A DNA stretch of 54,811 nucleotides from a virus, in IMG/VR virus record IMGVR_UViG_3300036806_000054, positions 1 to 54,811 of that record. One strand, 5' to 3'. Made by a program: the position numbers and the translations under genes. Of the stretch, positions 18,300 to 27,113 are shown in pieces. The notes under the pieces were generated by a model, which made no database searches, was not told the DNA's origin, and worked only from the letters and a program-made list of their open reading frames with translations. The first letter of the stretch is position 1. Each line of letters starts with the position of its first letter.

Positions 18300-19028
18300 C
18301 TACGCGGCTATCTTGCCGCCATCCTTAAAGAACTGAGTGCTTTCTTGCGCGGTCATCTTTTGCTGCTCGTCAACGGTGATAACCCGACCACCATTCTTGC
18401 CGCCATTTGTTTGAGTCGCGCCGCTACCGCCCGCATTGGTAGCTTGATAAAACTTAGGATGCTCTTGCTTGTAAACTTCCCCGAAATACTTGTCCAATGT
18501 TAGCTCAGTCGGATCGCCGTCTTTATCCAGAACAACTACTTTTCGTTTGTCGTTCAACTTAAAACGAGGACTCGTATGACTTAATACAATGTCGATATCA
18601 TCCGCTAATACCCCGGCTTTTAATGCCGCATCCCTGACGGGATTAATCAATTCAAACCTGTCTAGCCGAGCATTGCGTTCTGTGATTTGCTGTTCGAGCG
18701 TCACCCGCTCGTCTTTCCACTCTTTTTCTTTCTTGGCGAGAACGCGATCATACTCACCCTTATCAACAAGCTCTTTATCGTCCAGTTCCTGCAACTTGAG
18801 AAGGGCTGCGCGCGCCTTTTCAGGATCGAGGTCTTTATACTTCTCGGCCTCGCCAGCCAATCGCTTGCGCTCTTTCTTCTCTTTTTCAAAGGCTGACTTC
18901 AAGCCTGTTACATCTTCAATGCCTTCGCCTTGAAGAATGTAATCCTCGCCAATTGCTTTGTAATGCTCTTTGAGCGCATCGGCCAGAGCATCAAACTCGG
19001 CCTTCGTTAACTTGAATTTCAATGCCAT
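18300..19028 (-). CDS. Capsid scaffolding protein
   Basis: 242 residues, lysine/glutamate-rich coiled coil from about residue 45 to 135 (EKEKKERKRLAGEAEKYKDL), a short beta region with DKRKVVVLDKDGDPTEL and a Gly/Asn-rich linker before a C-terminal helix (MTAQESTQFFKDG). Position directly upstream of the coat gene and this composition fit a phage scaffold or GPO-type assembly protein. Confidence 0.85.
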   Translation of the reverse strand: MALKFKLTKAEFDALADALKEHYKAIGEDYILQGEGIEDVTGLKSAFEKEKKERKRLAGEAEKYKDLDPEKARAALLKLQELDDKELVDKGEYDRVLAKKEKEWKDERVTLEQQITERNARLDRFELINPVRDAALKAGVLADDIDIVLSHTSPRFKLNDKRKVVVLDKDGDPTELTLDKYFGEVYKQEHPKFYQATNAGGSGATQTNGGKNGGRVITVDEQQKMTAQESTQFFKDGGKIAA

Positions 19029-19117
19029 TTACAGGGAACTCGTCCTTTGATGGTTTTGTGGCTCTCGGCCATTTCGCAAGAGTGTACGCCTAAAGATTCT
19101 CGTTTTGCAACAACTTT

Positions 19118-19465
19118 TTATTCGAGCAAGTCAGAATCAAGAATTGAATCGTCAGATCGCATCCTGAGTTCGACGGGAATACCTAAACTCACCTCACCTG
19201 TTTGGATTGCTTCCCGCGCTACCTCGCTCATGCGCTCATAGCACTTCTGAGACATATCTAGTTGGCCGCGCAACGAGGCATTCTCAATCTCGGCTCCCAT
19301 TCTTTCTTGTTCTGATTGTGCCCAAAGAGAAGCATTGTAGTTTGCCGAAGTGGCATTGAGATTCGCCGAGATAATCGCGGCATCTTTTGCGCGACGATCC
19401 CTAGAAAACGCCCGGAGCATTGTTAGCAGAACGCCGAACATGAAACCGATTAACATTTCGCGCAT
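19118..19465 (-). CDS. Single-pass membrane or helical protein, unknown
   Basis: 115 residues. The N-terminus has a hydrophobic segment (MLIGFMFGVLLTMLRAF) followed by a basic cluster FSRDRRAKDA, consistent with an inner-membrane anchor facing the cytoplasm, then a helical stretch and an acidic end DSDLLE. No family recognised. Lies between MuF-like and scaffold genes in the same operon. Confidence 0.6.
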   Translation of the reverse strand: MREMLIGFMFGVLLTMLRAFSRDRRAKDAAIISANLNATSANYNASLWAQSEQERMGAEIENASLRGQLDMSQKCYERMSEVAREAIQTGEVSLGIPVELRMRSDDSILDSDLLE

Positions 19466-19474
19466 TTGAATTAA

Positions 19475-19531
19475 TTATTCGAGCGGCGTTCCAGCAGAGA
19501 TTCCCAGACTGAGCAGAATTGGATTAAACAT
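19475..19531 (-). CDS. Possible 18-residue peptide
   Basis: A frame of 18 codons (starts MFNPILLSLG, ends AGTPLE) with a CGGAGC Shine-Dalgarno-like site. It lies in a short gap between two small genes. Only the placement and the site support it; it may be chance. Confidence 0.25.
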   Translation of the reverse strand: MFNPILLSLGISAGTPLE

Positions 19532-19548
19532 AAATGCTCCGATCTATC

Positions 19549-19737
19549 TCAAGAGGCTTTACAAGCAAACTCATCACTGACAACAGTAATATCAAGACCG
19601 AATACGCGATCCGCAAAGGGCAAATAAATCACGAAGCCTCGTCCAATTTCAAGCATGGACGGGCTACGGCCCTTCTCACGCTCGCAACGTAAGCACTCTG
19701 CAATTAACCGCATAATAGCATTTTGCGTTTCAAGCAT
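19549..19737 (-). CDS. Small protein, 62 residues, unknown
   Basis: Starts inside the stop of the MuF-like gene (overlap of 8 nt), typical of coupled phage genes. Sequence has an N-terminal helix with a CxxCE motif (LRCEREKGRS region) and a beta-type C-terminus. No family recognised. Confidence 0.45.
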   Translation of the reverse strand: MLETQNAIMRLIAECLRCEREKGRSPSMLEIGRGFVIYLPFADRVFGLDITVVSDEFACKAS

Positions 19738-20614
19738 ATACCTCTCGATCTATTTGCAGTGGCTCGACATTCAAGTAGGAAAACTCAAAATCACAGCGAC
19801 AATTAGAAAGGCAAGCACAGCCTTCGCCGATGTCTGTTATTTCGTCCATACTAACATAATCCTCAGTCGCGAGGCCGGGACAATCATCACACGTCGCGGA
19901 ATCGTTGAGACATACCCTGCGAACCCCAACCGCTCCCGCATCCGATTCTCTAGCCTTTTGGCTATTGGCATAAGTTGAATAAATCGAGTCCGCATACACG
20001 CGCCCTCGCGAACTCATTGATCCCCAGATTAAATCTTCCAAGTTCTGAGAGTCTAATAAGTCTTTTGCGACACGAATCGCAACCTCATCAGCAATGTCAG
20101 TCGAAACAGAATCAGCGAGGGCCTCGTTAACCGCCTCTTTGACTGCCGACGTTCGTTCTGCCGCGTTCGACTTAGTTAATGCTCGCCGGACTTCTCTTTC
20201 AACAACCGCCTCAAGCCCAGAAGGTACTGATGAATCTTTAGCAGCAATGTTCGCGGCCTGCGAGGCTAGTTCTCTCGTTCTCGCAAATCCCTTTTCTGCT
20301 TGAACTTGCCATGCGTCTAAAAAACCTAATTCCCTTTGAACCTTATCATTTATGCGATGCCAGCGATCAAGATTCATTTGAGATTGACCACCATAAGCAA
20401 TCACTCCAACAACGGAATGCCATGATTTGATTTTGTCTCTTAGAAGGGCGAAAAACGCGGCGAGTGTAAGAGTTCCGAGTAGAACCTTTTTCGATTGACG
20501 ATCAACCTCGTCTTTCTCCTCGTCTATAAAAACTTCTATTTGATCGCGGATTTCTTGAGGCGGGACGATACGGCCTTTGTCGATGTATTGACGAGTTTTA
20601 GGATCGAATATCAC
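19730..20614 (-). CDS. Phage head morphogenesis protein (MuF / SPP1 gp7-like)
   Basis: 294 residues. Helical N-terminus with a hydrophobic part (LLGTLTLAAFFALL), a Thr/Ala/Lys-rich middle, then the MuF C-terminal signature: GRVYADSIYSTYANSQ, RRVCLNDSATCDDCPGL and GCACLSNCRCDFEF, with conserved cysteines. The family is a minor head protein ejected or placed at the portal vertex. It follows the portal gene with ATGA overlap, as usual. Confidence 0.85.
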   Translation of the reverse strand: MIFDPKTRQYIDKGRIVPPQEIRDQIEVFIDEEKDEVDRQSKKVLLGTLTLAAFFALLRDKIKSWHSVVGVIAYGGQSQMNLDRWHRINDKVQRELGFLDAWQVQAEKGFARTRELASQAANIAAKDSSVPSGLEAVVEREVRRALTKSNAAERTSAVKEAVNEALADSVSTDIADEVAIRVAKDLLDSQNLEDLIWGSMSSRGRVYADSIYSTYANSQKARESDAGAVGVRRVCLNDSATCDDCPGLATEDYVSMDEITDIGEGCACLSNCRCDFEFSYLNVEPLQIDREVYA

Positions 20615-22101
20615 TGAACGCCGCTCGCATTAAACATGCTTCCTAATTGTCCCGGCAGTCCGGTAGGGTTCGCGTTCGCGGCCAAGCCGACCGCTTGAGA
20701 CACTCGCGTCATTTCGTTAATCCGCTTCACTTCATCATCAACCGTAACGTCCTCTGCTAAGACCCCGGCAGTTTCAAGCAAATTCAACACGGCAGCTAAG
20801 AAAGTTTCGAGTGACAATTTGCCAGACATAAGCGCAGTCAGCAGAACTTGGAAATGCTGAGGAGTTAAGACTAACGCTTCTTCTGCGATACCTAGCTCAA
20901 TCGAGCCGCCCTTGCCTACTTCACCCGTCAAGTATTCATTGTGAAAGTCAATCGCGAGTTCAATACAGTCCTTCTCCGATCTTGCCATTGTCGCGAGTTC
21001 GGATAACTTCTCGGTAGTATCCTGTCTCTTCTCCGTAGCTGTGATCTGAGTGTCTTGTCGTTGAGTGAGAGTAGAGAGGCCAAGCATTCCCATTCGCTGC
21101 TCAATGTCGAGCAGGTGAGTTCGGCCTGCGGATGTCGCTCCAGCTTCTTTAATTTCCAGCCAGAAAGCATTTCCACCTTCGGGTAAATCCATCGTGCCCG
21201 AAACACTTACAACTTGTTCGGTACTATCCTGCTTCACTCCAACCCGAACTAAAACAGGCACGCGCGTTATATGGAGAATGTTTTCTTGATCTGAGGCATT
21301 TTGATAATGAGAAACATTCAGATGTGCTTGGCCCAACAAGGGTGGCAATGCTCCTAATTTGCCAGCTATCGCAACGGGAATTCTCTTGATTGTTAATTGT
21401 CCGCCGCCTTCGGGAATGATTTGCTGATCTTCTGGCTTAGAGCTGTCGAGTCGATTCAATTCCCATTCAACTACTCCATCAACTTTACGAAATGTTCTGA
21501 ACCTTGTGACTTCCCGCTCACCGTAAAGACCGTCCGGCTCAGTCGTTATCTCTTGGCGTGTTAATTGGGTGAATTCTTGCCGTCCATTAACCCGCTCTAT
21601 GCGCCAATTGATAATTTCGTCGCCTTTGCAAGATACCCAGTAAGGTCTACGGTTTAAGACTTGCTCATCCGCGAGGGTAGAACCTTGAGGCAGTGGCGCT
21701 TCCATTTCCACGAGAATAAATGCGTACCCTTCAAACTGATCGGTGAAATGCCTCTTTGCGAACACATCAATATGGTTCCCGCAAAGATCAACATCTTCTA
21801 GCTGTGTTTGAATCTCAGGAGGAACGTCATCGCCGATAATAATCTCTTTCTTAAACACCATCCCAGAAAGAGCTTCAACTGTCTTTCGATAGGCATCAAA
21901 GAAAACAGAACGATTAAGTCTTAATCTGTAGTCTTTATCAGGTTCACGAGGTTCTTGGGGAAGATACTTACTGCCAGCCTTACGCATTGCATCCGTGCCT
22001 GCATAAACATCACGGACTAGCTGAACGGATGGTTGACACGCAGACCATTCGGCGGATTTGTAGTCTGGGCGATTCTTTTTATCGACTGAGGGATCAGGCA
22101 T
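20611..22101 (-). CDS. Portal protein (DUF4055 type)
   Basis: 496 residues. Features of portal proteins of the DUF4055 family: start PDPSVDKKNRPDYKSAEWSA, then FFDAYRKTVEALSGMVFKK, and the IERVNGRQEFTQLTRQE and helical crown region. It lies between terminase and MuF gene. Forms the dodecameric DNA gate. Confidence 0.85.
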   Translation of the reverse strand: MPDPSVDKKNRPDYKSAEWSACQPSVQLVRDVYAGTDAMRKAGSKYLPQEPREPDKDYRLRLNRSVFFDAYRKTVEALSGMVFKKEIIIGDDVPPEIQTQLEDVDLCGNHIDVFAKRHFTDQFEGYAFILVEMEAPLPQGSTLADEQVLNRRPYWVSCKGDEIINWRIERVNGRQEFTQLTRQEITTEPDGLYGEREVTRFRTFRKVDGVVEWELNRLDSSKPEDQQIIPEGGGQLTIKRIPVAIAGKLGALPPLLGQAHLNVSHYQNASDQENILHITRVPVLVRVGVKQDSTEQVVSVSGTMDLPEGGNAFWLEIKEAGATSAGRTHLLDIEQRMGMLGLSTLTQRQDTQITATEKRQDTTEKLSELATMARSEKDCIELAIDFHNEYLTGEVGKGGSIELGIAEEALVLTPQHFQVLLTALMSGKLSLETFLAAVLNLLETAGVLAEDVTVDDEVKRINEMTRVSQAVGLAANANPTGLPGQLGSMFNASGVQ

Positions 22102-22145
22102 CGAACGCGAGAATAACCCTATTTAGCTTGTGAGGCAATAGAAAG

Positions 22146-22373
22146 TTACGCACTCAAACTTTCGGCGATCTCCCGGCGGGAGCGTTCCTCGACACGGCTC
22201 ACTAATAGCTGAAGGTCTTCGATCTCGTCAGGTCTTAAGGCAGCCTCGAACGATACTGCGTTCTGTCCTACATAGTGTACGCCCAGCGCTTTGACTTCGC
22301 CGATAATATAATTACGCGACGGGTCGCCCAACCTTGTCACATCACGCCATTCGATATTAATCGCTTGAATCAT
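22146..22373 (-). CDS. Small protein, 75 residues, unknown
   Basis: Beta-rich N-terminus (IQAINIEWRDVTRL) and a helical C-terminus (DEIEDLQLLVSRVEERSRRE). Starts with ATGA overlap on the RHH gene. No family recognised; coexpressed with terminase and portal. Confidence 0.55.
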   Translation of the reverse strand: MIQAINIEWRDVTRLGDPSRNYIIGEVKALGVHYVGQNAVSFEAALRPDEIEDLQLLVSRVEERSRREIAESLSA

Positions 22374-22552
22374 TTTCTCTCCTTTGGCTTCAACAGTGGT
22401 GCAAAGTCTTTCTTGGCTGGCTGAGGTTTCCCAAATCGCACAACTAGACTTGTAATCACGTCAGCTTGGGATTTGTCGCGACGCACAGCTTCATCAACAA
22501 TCCATTTCGCGATGTCTGATTCCAGCCGACAGTTAAACTGAACTTTTGCCAT
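22370..22552 (-). CDS. Ribbon-helix-helix DNA-binding protein (Arc/CopG type)
   Basis: 60 residues. The strand KVQFNCRLESDIAKWIVDEA followed by SQADVITSLVVRFG fits ribbon-helix-helix repressors. It sits between the terminase and portal genes and may regulate the structural operon or terminase synthesis. The promoter region just upstream (22553-22585) contains the terminase end only. Confidence 0.65.
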   Translation of the reverse strand: MAKVQFNCRLESDIAKWIVDEAVRRDKSQADVITSLVVRFGKPQPAKKDFAPLLKPKERK

Positions 22553-22585
22553 ACTGGAATGTATAGCACGATTGTATAGCAGAAG

Positions 22586-23911
22586 TCAAAAGGGACGCCC
22601 CGGAGTAAACCGAACTATTGGTTGATTAATTGCCGCCCACCAAGCCAACGCTCTCGCGATAACCGTGTCATCGTGCATTCCCTCCGGTGCTGAATAACCT
22701 GGTCTACCTGTTGCTAGTGAAATCTTTGATTCGTAGGCTACTAACTCGGCCTTGCCAACCGGATCATTAAGCCACTTCGCTTCGTTGCGCTCAAAACATA
22801 ATGCTAAAGATTGAATCAATGGAGGCTTGGTTGCTGCCGTGGTTGTAAATGGATGAATGTTCAACTTCTCTTTGATCAGTGCTTCAATGTTTGGCGAGCC
22901 GATAGAGTTTTCTTCGGCCAGCCCATAACCTACATTCCATCTCTGATAGCCTGCTTTTAATCTGCCGCGCTGAAAATCCCATTGGATTTTATTAAACCGA
23001 TCCAGTTCTAGTTCGACTTTGCAAGTCACACAAAAGCTACAGATCGCCGTAAAGTCTACCTTTTGCGCCCAATCAATTCCTTGAACAATCTTATGGCCCT
23101 TATGAGCCTCGACATCACCTTTCGGAGCGGTCAGGTTTGGTTCGATATTGCGAAACACGGCACCTTCAGATTGTAGAAATTCTGCTAGATATTCTTGCCT
23201 GAAAGTTAGATCAGGTAACTCTAATCTAGCTTTCTCAACTTCACTTGCTAAAATAAACGGGTTGGAAGTAGTCGGAAATCGCCACGAAGCCCAGTCTTCC
23301 ATTAGCGGGTCTTGCCCATAGTCAAACCCTTGCTTAAAGAAATTCATTCCCCGTGGAGTTGAAAGCCAATAGGCATCGCCTTCATAATCAGTCAGTGTTG
23401 GCCTAATTGCTGCTTGCCATGCTTCTTGAAAGTTTGGCACCATTGCAGCTTCGTCAACAATAACCCTCTTATACTTCCTACCTCGCGAACTATCAGGCGA
23501 GTCCAACGACCACATATCAATAGAGCCTTTATTCAGTTCTAATCTATGCTGCTGGACGTTTACATTTGTAATTGCAGGGTGAAGCATCTGCCGCGCATCT
23601 CTCCAAACCTCGGCCAACATTTTATAAGTAGGGGAAAACCAAGCAACAGGCCAACCTTCATTCGCTAAACTAGCAAGCTCAATTCCGATTAAAGTCTTCC
23701 CAAAACGTCGCCCGCAGGCTAAGACGTTAAACCTCTTGGCTTCGTTGACGATTATTTGCTGTGATGGGTGGGGAGTTGGAAGAGTAAGATTAGTTGACTG
23801 CTTCGCTCTCAGCCGATCCCGAAGTATCAGCTTCGCGTCCGGCGGCAAGGATCGCCAATTCCCGCTCAATATCGGAGTCAAGTTGCTTGACATCGATCTG
23901 AATCTTATCAC
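22586..23911 (-). CDS. terL: Terminase large subunit
   Basis: Up to 441 residues. Walker A is CGRRFGKT near residue 70, the walker-B-like segment is KRVIVDEAAMV, and the coupling motif STPRG follows. The nuclease part carries QGIDWAQKVDFTAI and GMHDDTVIARALAWW acidic residues. It powers DNA packaging with the small subunit. Start is uncertain: ATG at 23911 or 23893; both overlap the small-subunit end. No internal defect seen. Confidence 0.9.
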   Translation of the reverse strand: MIRFRSMSSNLTPILSGNWRSLPPDAKLILRDRLRAKQSTNLTLPTPHPSQQIIVNEAKRFNVLACGRRFGKTLIGIELASLANEGWPVAWFSPTYKMLAEVWRDARQMLHPAITNVNVQQHRLELNKGSIDMWSLDSPDSSRGRKYKRVIVDEAAMVPNFQEAWQAAIRPTLTDYEGDAYWLSTPRGMNFFKQGFDYGQDPLMEDWASWRFPTTSNPFILASEVEKARLELPDLTFRQEYLAEFLQSEGAVFRNIEPNLTAPKGDVEAHKGHKIVQGIDWAQKVDFTAICSFCVTCKVELELDRFNKIQWDFQRGRLKAGYQRWNVGYGLAEENSIGSPNIEALIKEKLNIHPFTTTAATKPPLIQSLALCFERNEAKWLNDPVGKAELVAYESKISLATGRPGYSAPEGMHDDTVIARALAWWAAINQPIVRFTPGRPF

Positions 23912-24239
23912 GATACTCAGACTTGCGGGCTTTTAACGTAAACATTAGAAGCGCGTCAGAGAACTTGCGAATATGGCCGCATACTTCACCTTGATAAAAG
24001 ACTGGTTCTTCAACCCCGTGATATGCGCGGCGGCGAGCTTCGTTCTCTAAATCCTCAGTAGCTAACTCGACTACTCGATCCCACGCAGCAGCAAAAATTG
24101 AATGACGTTTACGCCATGCATAGACCGAAGGCTTAGAGACCTTTACAGTCTCGCAAGCCTTACCAACGAATCCGCCATTGTCTCGCAATTCTCTGAGAAA
24201 TAGGCGAACTTTCCGACCCTTATTGAATCTCGTTAACAT
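23790..24239 (-). CDS. terS: Terminase small subunit
   Basis: 149 residues. The N-terminal helix-turn-helix (GKACETVKVSKPSVYAWRKR) is a DNA-recognition domain as in many small terminases, followed by helices and an acidic end. It lies directly before terL, overlapping it by about 100 nt. On the opposite side lies a TTGAGT-17-TAGGGT promoter-like pair about 34 nt before the start. Confidence 0.8.
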   Translation of the reverse strand: MLTRFNKGRKVRLFLRELRDNGGFVGKACETVKVSKPSVYAWRKRHSIFAAAWDRVVELATEDLENEARRRAYHGVEEPVFYQGEVCGHIRKFSDALLMFTLKARKSEYRDKIQIDVKQLDSDIERELAILAAGREADTSGSAESEAVN

Positions 24240-24340
24240 TGTAAGAAATCAGGTAATTCCATTTCACTTCCAACCCTATCTTAAAAGTAGAAAATACTCA
24301 ACTTCTTTTTGATATTGCGTGTTCAAACTCTCGATTTGTT

Positions 24341-24625
24341 TCAAAATGGCGCGCCATTTATCGGCGCACTTGACCCTTGCTTCGTTCCGCGCTTAATTAC
24401 CCCTTGCTTGAAGTTAGACCGCACAACAGCAACAGTTCGGCGCGTAGCCGATCCTTTGCACTTTGGCAGCTTGTTGATGGTTTTCAGCGGCCATGTCTTA
24501 ACATTAGCGTTGCGAATCCGAATGATTTGAAATCCTTTGCTTTCAAGATATTTCGTGCGCCGAGCGTCATAGGCTAATTGATCGAGCTGATAGTGATGTG
24601 CTCCGTCTAGTTCAATTATCAACAT
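24341..24625 (-). CDS. DUF559-type (Vsr-like) nuclease, start unclear
   Basis: Visible frame begins ATG at 24625 with LIIELDGAHHYQL and YDARRTKYLESKGFQIIRIRN, the core of DUF559/Vsr-fold nucleases (ELDGxHH, then GFQIIRI). Upstream in the same frame, back to a TAG at 24724-24722, the codons read PPYIVDFLIPNR and KNYFALRK, which also fit the family, but there is no ATG, GTG or TTG. So the N-terminal half is present without a normal start: either an unusual start or a gene broken by the TAG. Confidence 0.6.
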   Translation of the reverse strand: MLIIELDGAHHYQLDQLAYDARRTKYLESKGFQIIRIRNANVKTWPLKTINKLPKCKGSATRRTVAVVRSNFKQGVIKRGTKQGSSAPINGAPF

Positions 24626-24770
24626 TCGGTTTGGAATTAAGAAATCAACGATGTACGGCGGTTGGTGACGGTCATTTGTAACTTTCCGTAACGCAAAATA
24701 GTTCTTGACAAGCTTTTCTGGCTAGAGGCTAAAAAGTGCCGCATTTTCCTGACGTTTCCAAAGGTAACAC

Positions 24771-25202
24771 TTAAGTGCGGAAACTGGCGGTCTTTGTGTT
24801 ATGCCTTTCTATCGGGAGTGAGAGCGCATCAATTTCACCTTGCGGATCGTGGCCATTCACAAGCGCTCTGCCAACTGCCGCTCGCGCGTCCCGTTTTGCC
24901 AGCTCATATCCTTCACGAAACAAGTCTGAGCCAGTAAGGACTGACTCAATGATAGCTGCTATTTCTGCTTGTTGCTCTTTGAAATCGCAGACCGGGCTTG
25001 GCGGACAAATCTTCTCAGCCGCTTCTCTGCATAGGTGTTTGATGTCAGGCGGTTCTGTTCGCAGTTGGCGATCGTAATACTCGTTGATGGCAATCGGAAC
25101 GGTGTTCATCCATTCATGCGTTTTAGTGCTCAGGTTGTCGTAATGCTCAAGCGCTGCGCGCCTCAAATCTTCTATCGGTGTTTGTGCTGCGTGGTCACTC
25201 AT
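24771..25202 (-). CDS. Hypothetical protein, 143 residues
   Basis: Helical protein with a small cysteine pair (KICPPSPVCDF) and a C-terminal acidic-basic pattern. It begins in the ATGA overlap of the membrane protein gene (25199) and precedes the DUF559 gene. Function unknown. Confidence 0.6.
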   Translation of the reverse strand: MSDHAAQTPIEDLRRAALEHYDNLSTKTHEWMNTVPIAINEYYDRQLRTEPPDIKHLCREAAEKICPPSPVCDFKEQQAEIAAIIESVLTGSDLFREGYELAKRDARAAVGRALVNGHDPQGEIDALSLPIERHNTKTASFRT

Positions 25203-25438
25203 TGGGTATCGTGCTCCTCAACTCTTTCGCCGAATTGATTTCTTTGGTTCACTTCCTCAAGTTGCCCGAACCAGACATCTTCCCATCCGCGATAGAACTT
25301 GCGATCATTCTCACGCCATTCTTCAGTCATGCGTGACATGCTGCGCTCAAAAGTCAGCTGAAAAATTGCCCACGTCGCTGCGGCAGTTGCAAGTGTTGCC
25401 CAGATAACCAAAACCACTATCGTAAACTTTTCAGCCAT
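25199..25438 (-). CDS. Small membrane protein
   Basis: 79 residues. One N-terminal membrane segment (FTIVVLVIWATLATAAATWAIF) and a charged C-terminus rich in Glu, Arg and Trp. Coupled to both neighbours. Function unknown. Confidence 0.65.
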   Translation of the reverse strand: MAEKFTIVVLVIWATLATAAATWAIFQLTFERSMSRMTEEWRENDRKFYRGWEDVWFGQLEEVNQRNQFGERVEEHDTQ

Positions 25439-25941
25439 TACCCTTCTCCTAACTCAGCTAGAATTTCATTTGCTGCTCGCGCCTTACAGCCACAGCGAGC
25501 CATGTTTTCTTTTGAGCCCAACCTAGATCGATGATGCCACTCATCTCGTTTTCGCTTCACAACTTCTACTGCTCTATTAGCAGCAGAGCGGAGCGTAACA
25601 ACTTGAGTCAGAAGGTTTTCTTTTCTGCGAATCAGCCCAAGAATGCCATTTACGAGTTCAGTTGTTGAATACAGCGGATCATCATCTTCAGTTGGATCGT
25701 TTAATACCGAAGAAGCGAGGGCACGCTGAATCTCAAGACGCTCTGCTTGCAATCCCTCAATCTCTCCTGCTTGTTCAGTGACAAGAGCATCGAAGCGGCG
25801 AAGATCGTTAAGTAAATCATTAACGGTGAGTTCGTATGCGCGCTCAACATCTCCTGCGCCTTCGATCATTGCTTTAATGTCTACCTGCAGGCGATCCACT
25901 TTCGCTCTTACTTCTGCTCGCCACTGTTGCTTCGAGACCAT
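25438..25941 (-). CDS. Coiled-coil protein, about 167 residues
   Basis: From the ATG at 25941 (MVSKQQW), preferred over a longer frame from 26013 that would cross the small gene at 25949-26083. Coiled coil through AGEIEGLQAERLEIQRAL, then a CGCKARA motif near the end. No family recognised. Confidence 0.6.
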   Translation of the reverse strand: MVSKQQWRAEVRAKVDRLQVDIKAMIEGAGDVERAYELTVNDLLNDLRRFDALVTEQAGEIEGLQAERLEIQRALASSVLNDPTEDDDPLYSTTELVNGILGLIRRKENLLTQVVTLRSAANRAVEVVKRKRDEWHHRSRLGSKENMARCGCKARAANEILAELGEG

Positions 25942-25948
25942 TACAGGT

Positions 25949-26083
25949 TCAAGTTCTGAGGCGATGAGCGATGCGACCGTTAAGCCTTTCCGAATTAAGA
26001 CGCACATCAGCATCGAAGCCTACGGCATCTGCAACCTTCTCTGCTATGCGGTATGCGATTGAGTTAGTAGAGTTCTTGGGCAT
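25949..26083 (-). CDS. Small protein, 44 residues
   Basis: Too short for common frame cut-offs, but it has an AAGGA Shine-Dalgarno 5 nt before the ATG and a helical sequence (SIAYRIAEKVADAVGFDADV). It overlaps the ends of both neighbours by 20 and 8 nt. Function unknown. Confidence 0.5.
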   Translation of the reverse strand: MPKNSTNSIAYRIAEKVADAVGFDADVRLNSERLNGRIAHRLRT

Positions 26084-26270
26084 ACATTTCCTTCTTGACT
26101 TCTTCCATCATCACCATGTCGTGGGCATCGTGTGCCGCGTTCCAATCACACACCATTGGTGCAGCCTCCTCTGCTGAAAACTCGCCGCAAAAGCGAAGCG
26201 GTAGACACCAACCACTGAAAACCGCAATGATGCGATATTTCTTGGGCGTTGCCTCATGGATTTCAGCCAT
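26064..26270 (-). CDS. Small protein, 68 residues
   Basis: Starts next to the 26272 gene and ends overlapping the 44-residue gene. Has CLPLRFCGEF and a His/Asp-rich segment DWNAAHDAHDMV. The pattern with two cysteines and histidines could bind metal. No family recognised. Confidence 0.5.
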   Translation of the reverse strand: MAEIHEATPKKYRIIAVFSGWCLPLRFCGEFSAEEAAPMVCDWNAAHDAHDMVMMEEVKKEMYAQELY

Positions 26271-26271
26271 C

Positions 26272-26505
26272 CTACCTCTCTCCTTTCACCGCAGCCGCAC
26301 GAATCGCGGCGGCGATTTCAGCGCCGCCTGTCATTTCCATGTGAATGTCAGCAGCGAACGATTCAACGATCTGCGCGTCCGCTTCTCTCTGCTCATCCCG
26401 TACTGCTTCTCCATAGGCGAGGATGGCGGCAACCAGCGAACGCTTATGATCTTCACTGATTCCATAGTCAGGAAAGTCTGCGACGATCTTCTCTGCTTCA
26501 TTCAT
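26272..26505 (-). CDS. Small protein, 77 residues
   Basis: Helical acidic protein (EDHKRSLVAAILAYGEAVRDEQ) with a C-terminal AAAIRAAAVKGER. Similar short helical proteins are common in early phage operons, and the sequence has no catalytic motif. Confidence 0.55.
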   Translation of the reverse strand: MNEAEKIVADFPDYGISEDHKRSLVAAILAYGEAVRDEQREADAQIVESFAADIHMEMTGGAEIAAAIRAAAVKGER

Positions 26506-26515
26506 GATTTACCTT

Positions 26516-26791
26516 TCACAACATGCTCTCAAAGACGTGCCACACGGGCGGCATATTTGGCCTCTGGGCGGTGGCGATAAACTTTCTGTGAACACCCATA
26601 TCGACCCACATTGGATTGCCTGTGCCAAAGATTTCAATAACGCGCTCTCGGATCGGCCTGTCAGTATCAACGACTGCCCATAGACATAAATCCTCACCTT
26701 GGAATTGTGCGGTAAGGATTTCCGCGTCTTCAGGCATTTTTACTCGTTGCGCGTCCGTGATTTCAAGTCGATACTTGTAAATAGTTTGCAC
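26516..26791 (-). CDS. DUF7352-like small protein, 91 residues
   Basis: The run TIYKYRLEITDAQRVKMP followed by LWAVVDTDRPIRERVIEIFGTG and WVDMGVHRKFIATAQRP fits a widespread short phage protein with a KYxLxIxDxQxVxMPxxAxIL start. Function unknown. Confidence 0.6.
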   Translation of the reverse strand: MQTIYKYRLEITDAQRVKMPEDAEILTAQFQGEDLCLWAVVDTDRPIRERVIEIFGTGNPMWVDMGVHRKFIATAQRPNMPPVWHVFESML

Positions 26792-26795
26792 GGGC

Positions 26796-27113
26796 TTACC
26801 CCTTACCTTTCACTGATGCTAAAGCCTTGCGAGCGATTTCCACGCTTCCCGGCTCATCGAACGACGAATAACTACCTGTCTGCTCAAGATGCTTGCTTGC
26901 GCCCTCATCGTTGAACGCCGCAATCTGCTTCAGTGCTGATACTGCTTCATCAAAGTTGTTTAGTCGTTCCGCGATCAGTCGCGTTAGTTCTGCCTCTTGC
27001 GCGCCTGAAAACGCTGGAATTGGCATCATGCTTGGATCGCGCCATTTCTCAACGTCATGCCAGTCGGCGATAACTTGTTGCGCGATTTCTTGCGGTGTTG
27101 CTTTATCTGTCAT
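26796..27113 (-). CDS. Small protein, 105 residues
   Basis: Acidic helical protein with motif QEAELTRLIAERLNNFDEAV. Overlaps the next gene by 4 nt (27110-27113). Function unknown. Confidence 0.55.
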   Translation of the reverse strand: MTDKATPQEIAQQVIADWHDVEKWRDPSMMPIPAFSGAQEAELTRLIAERLNNFDEAVSALKQIAAFNDEGASKHLEQTGSYSSFDEPGSVEIARKALASVKGKG

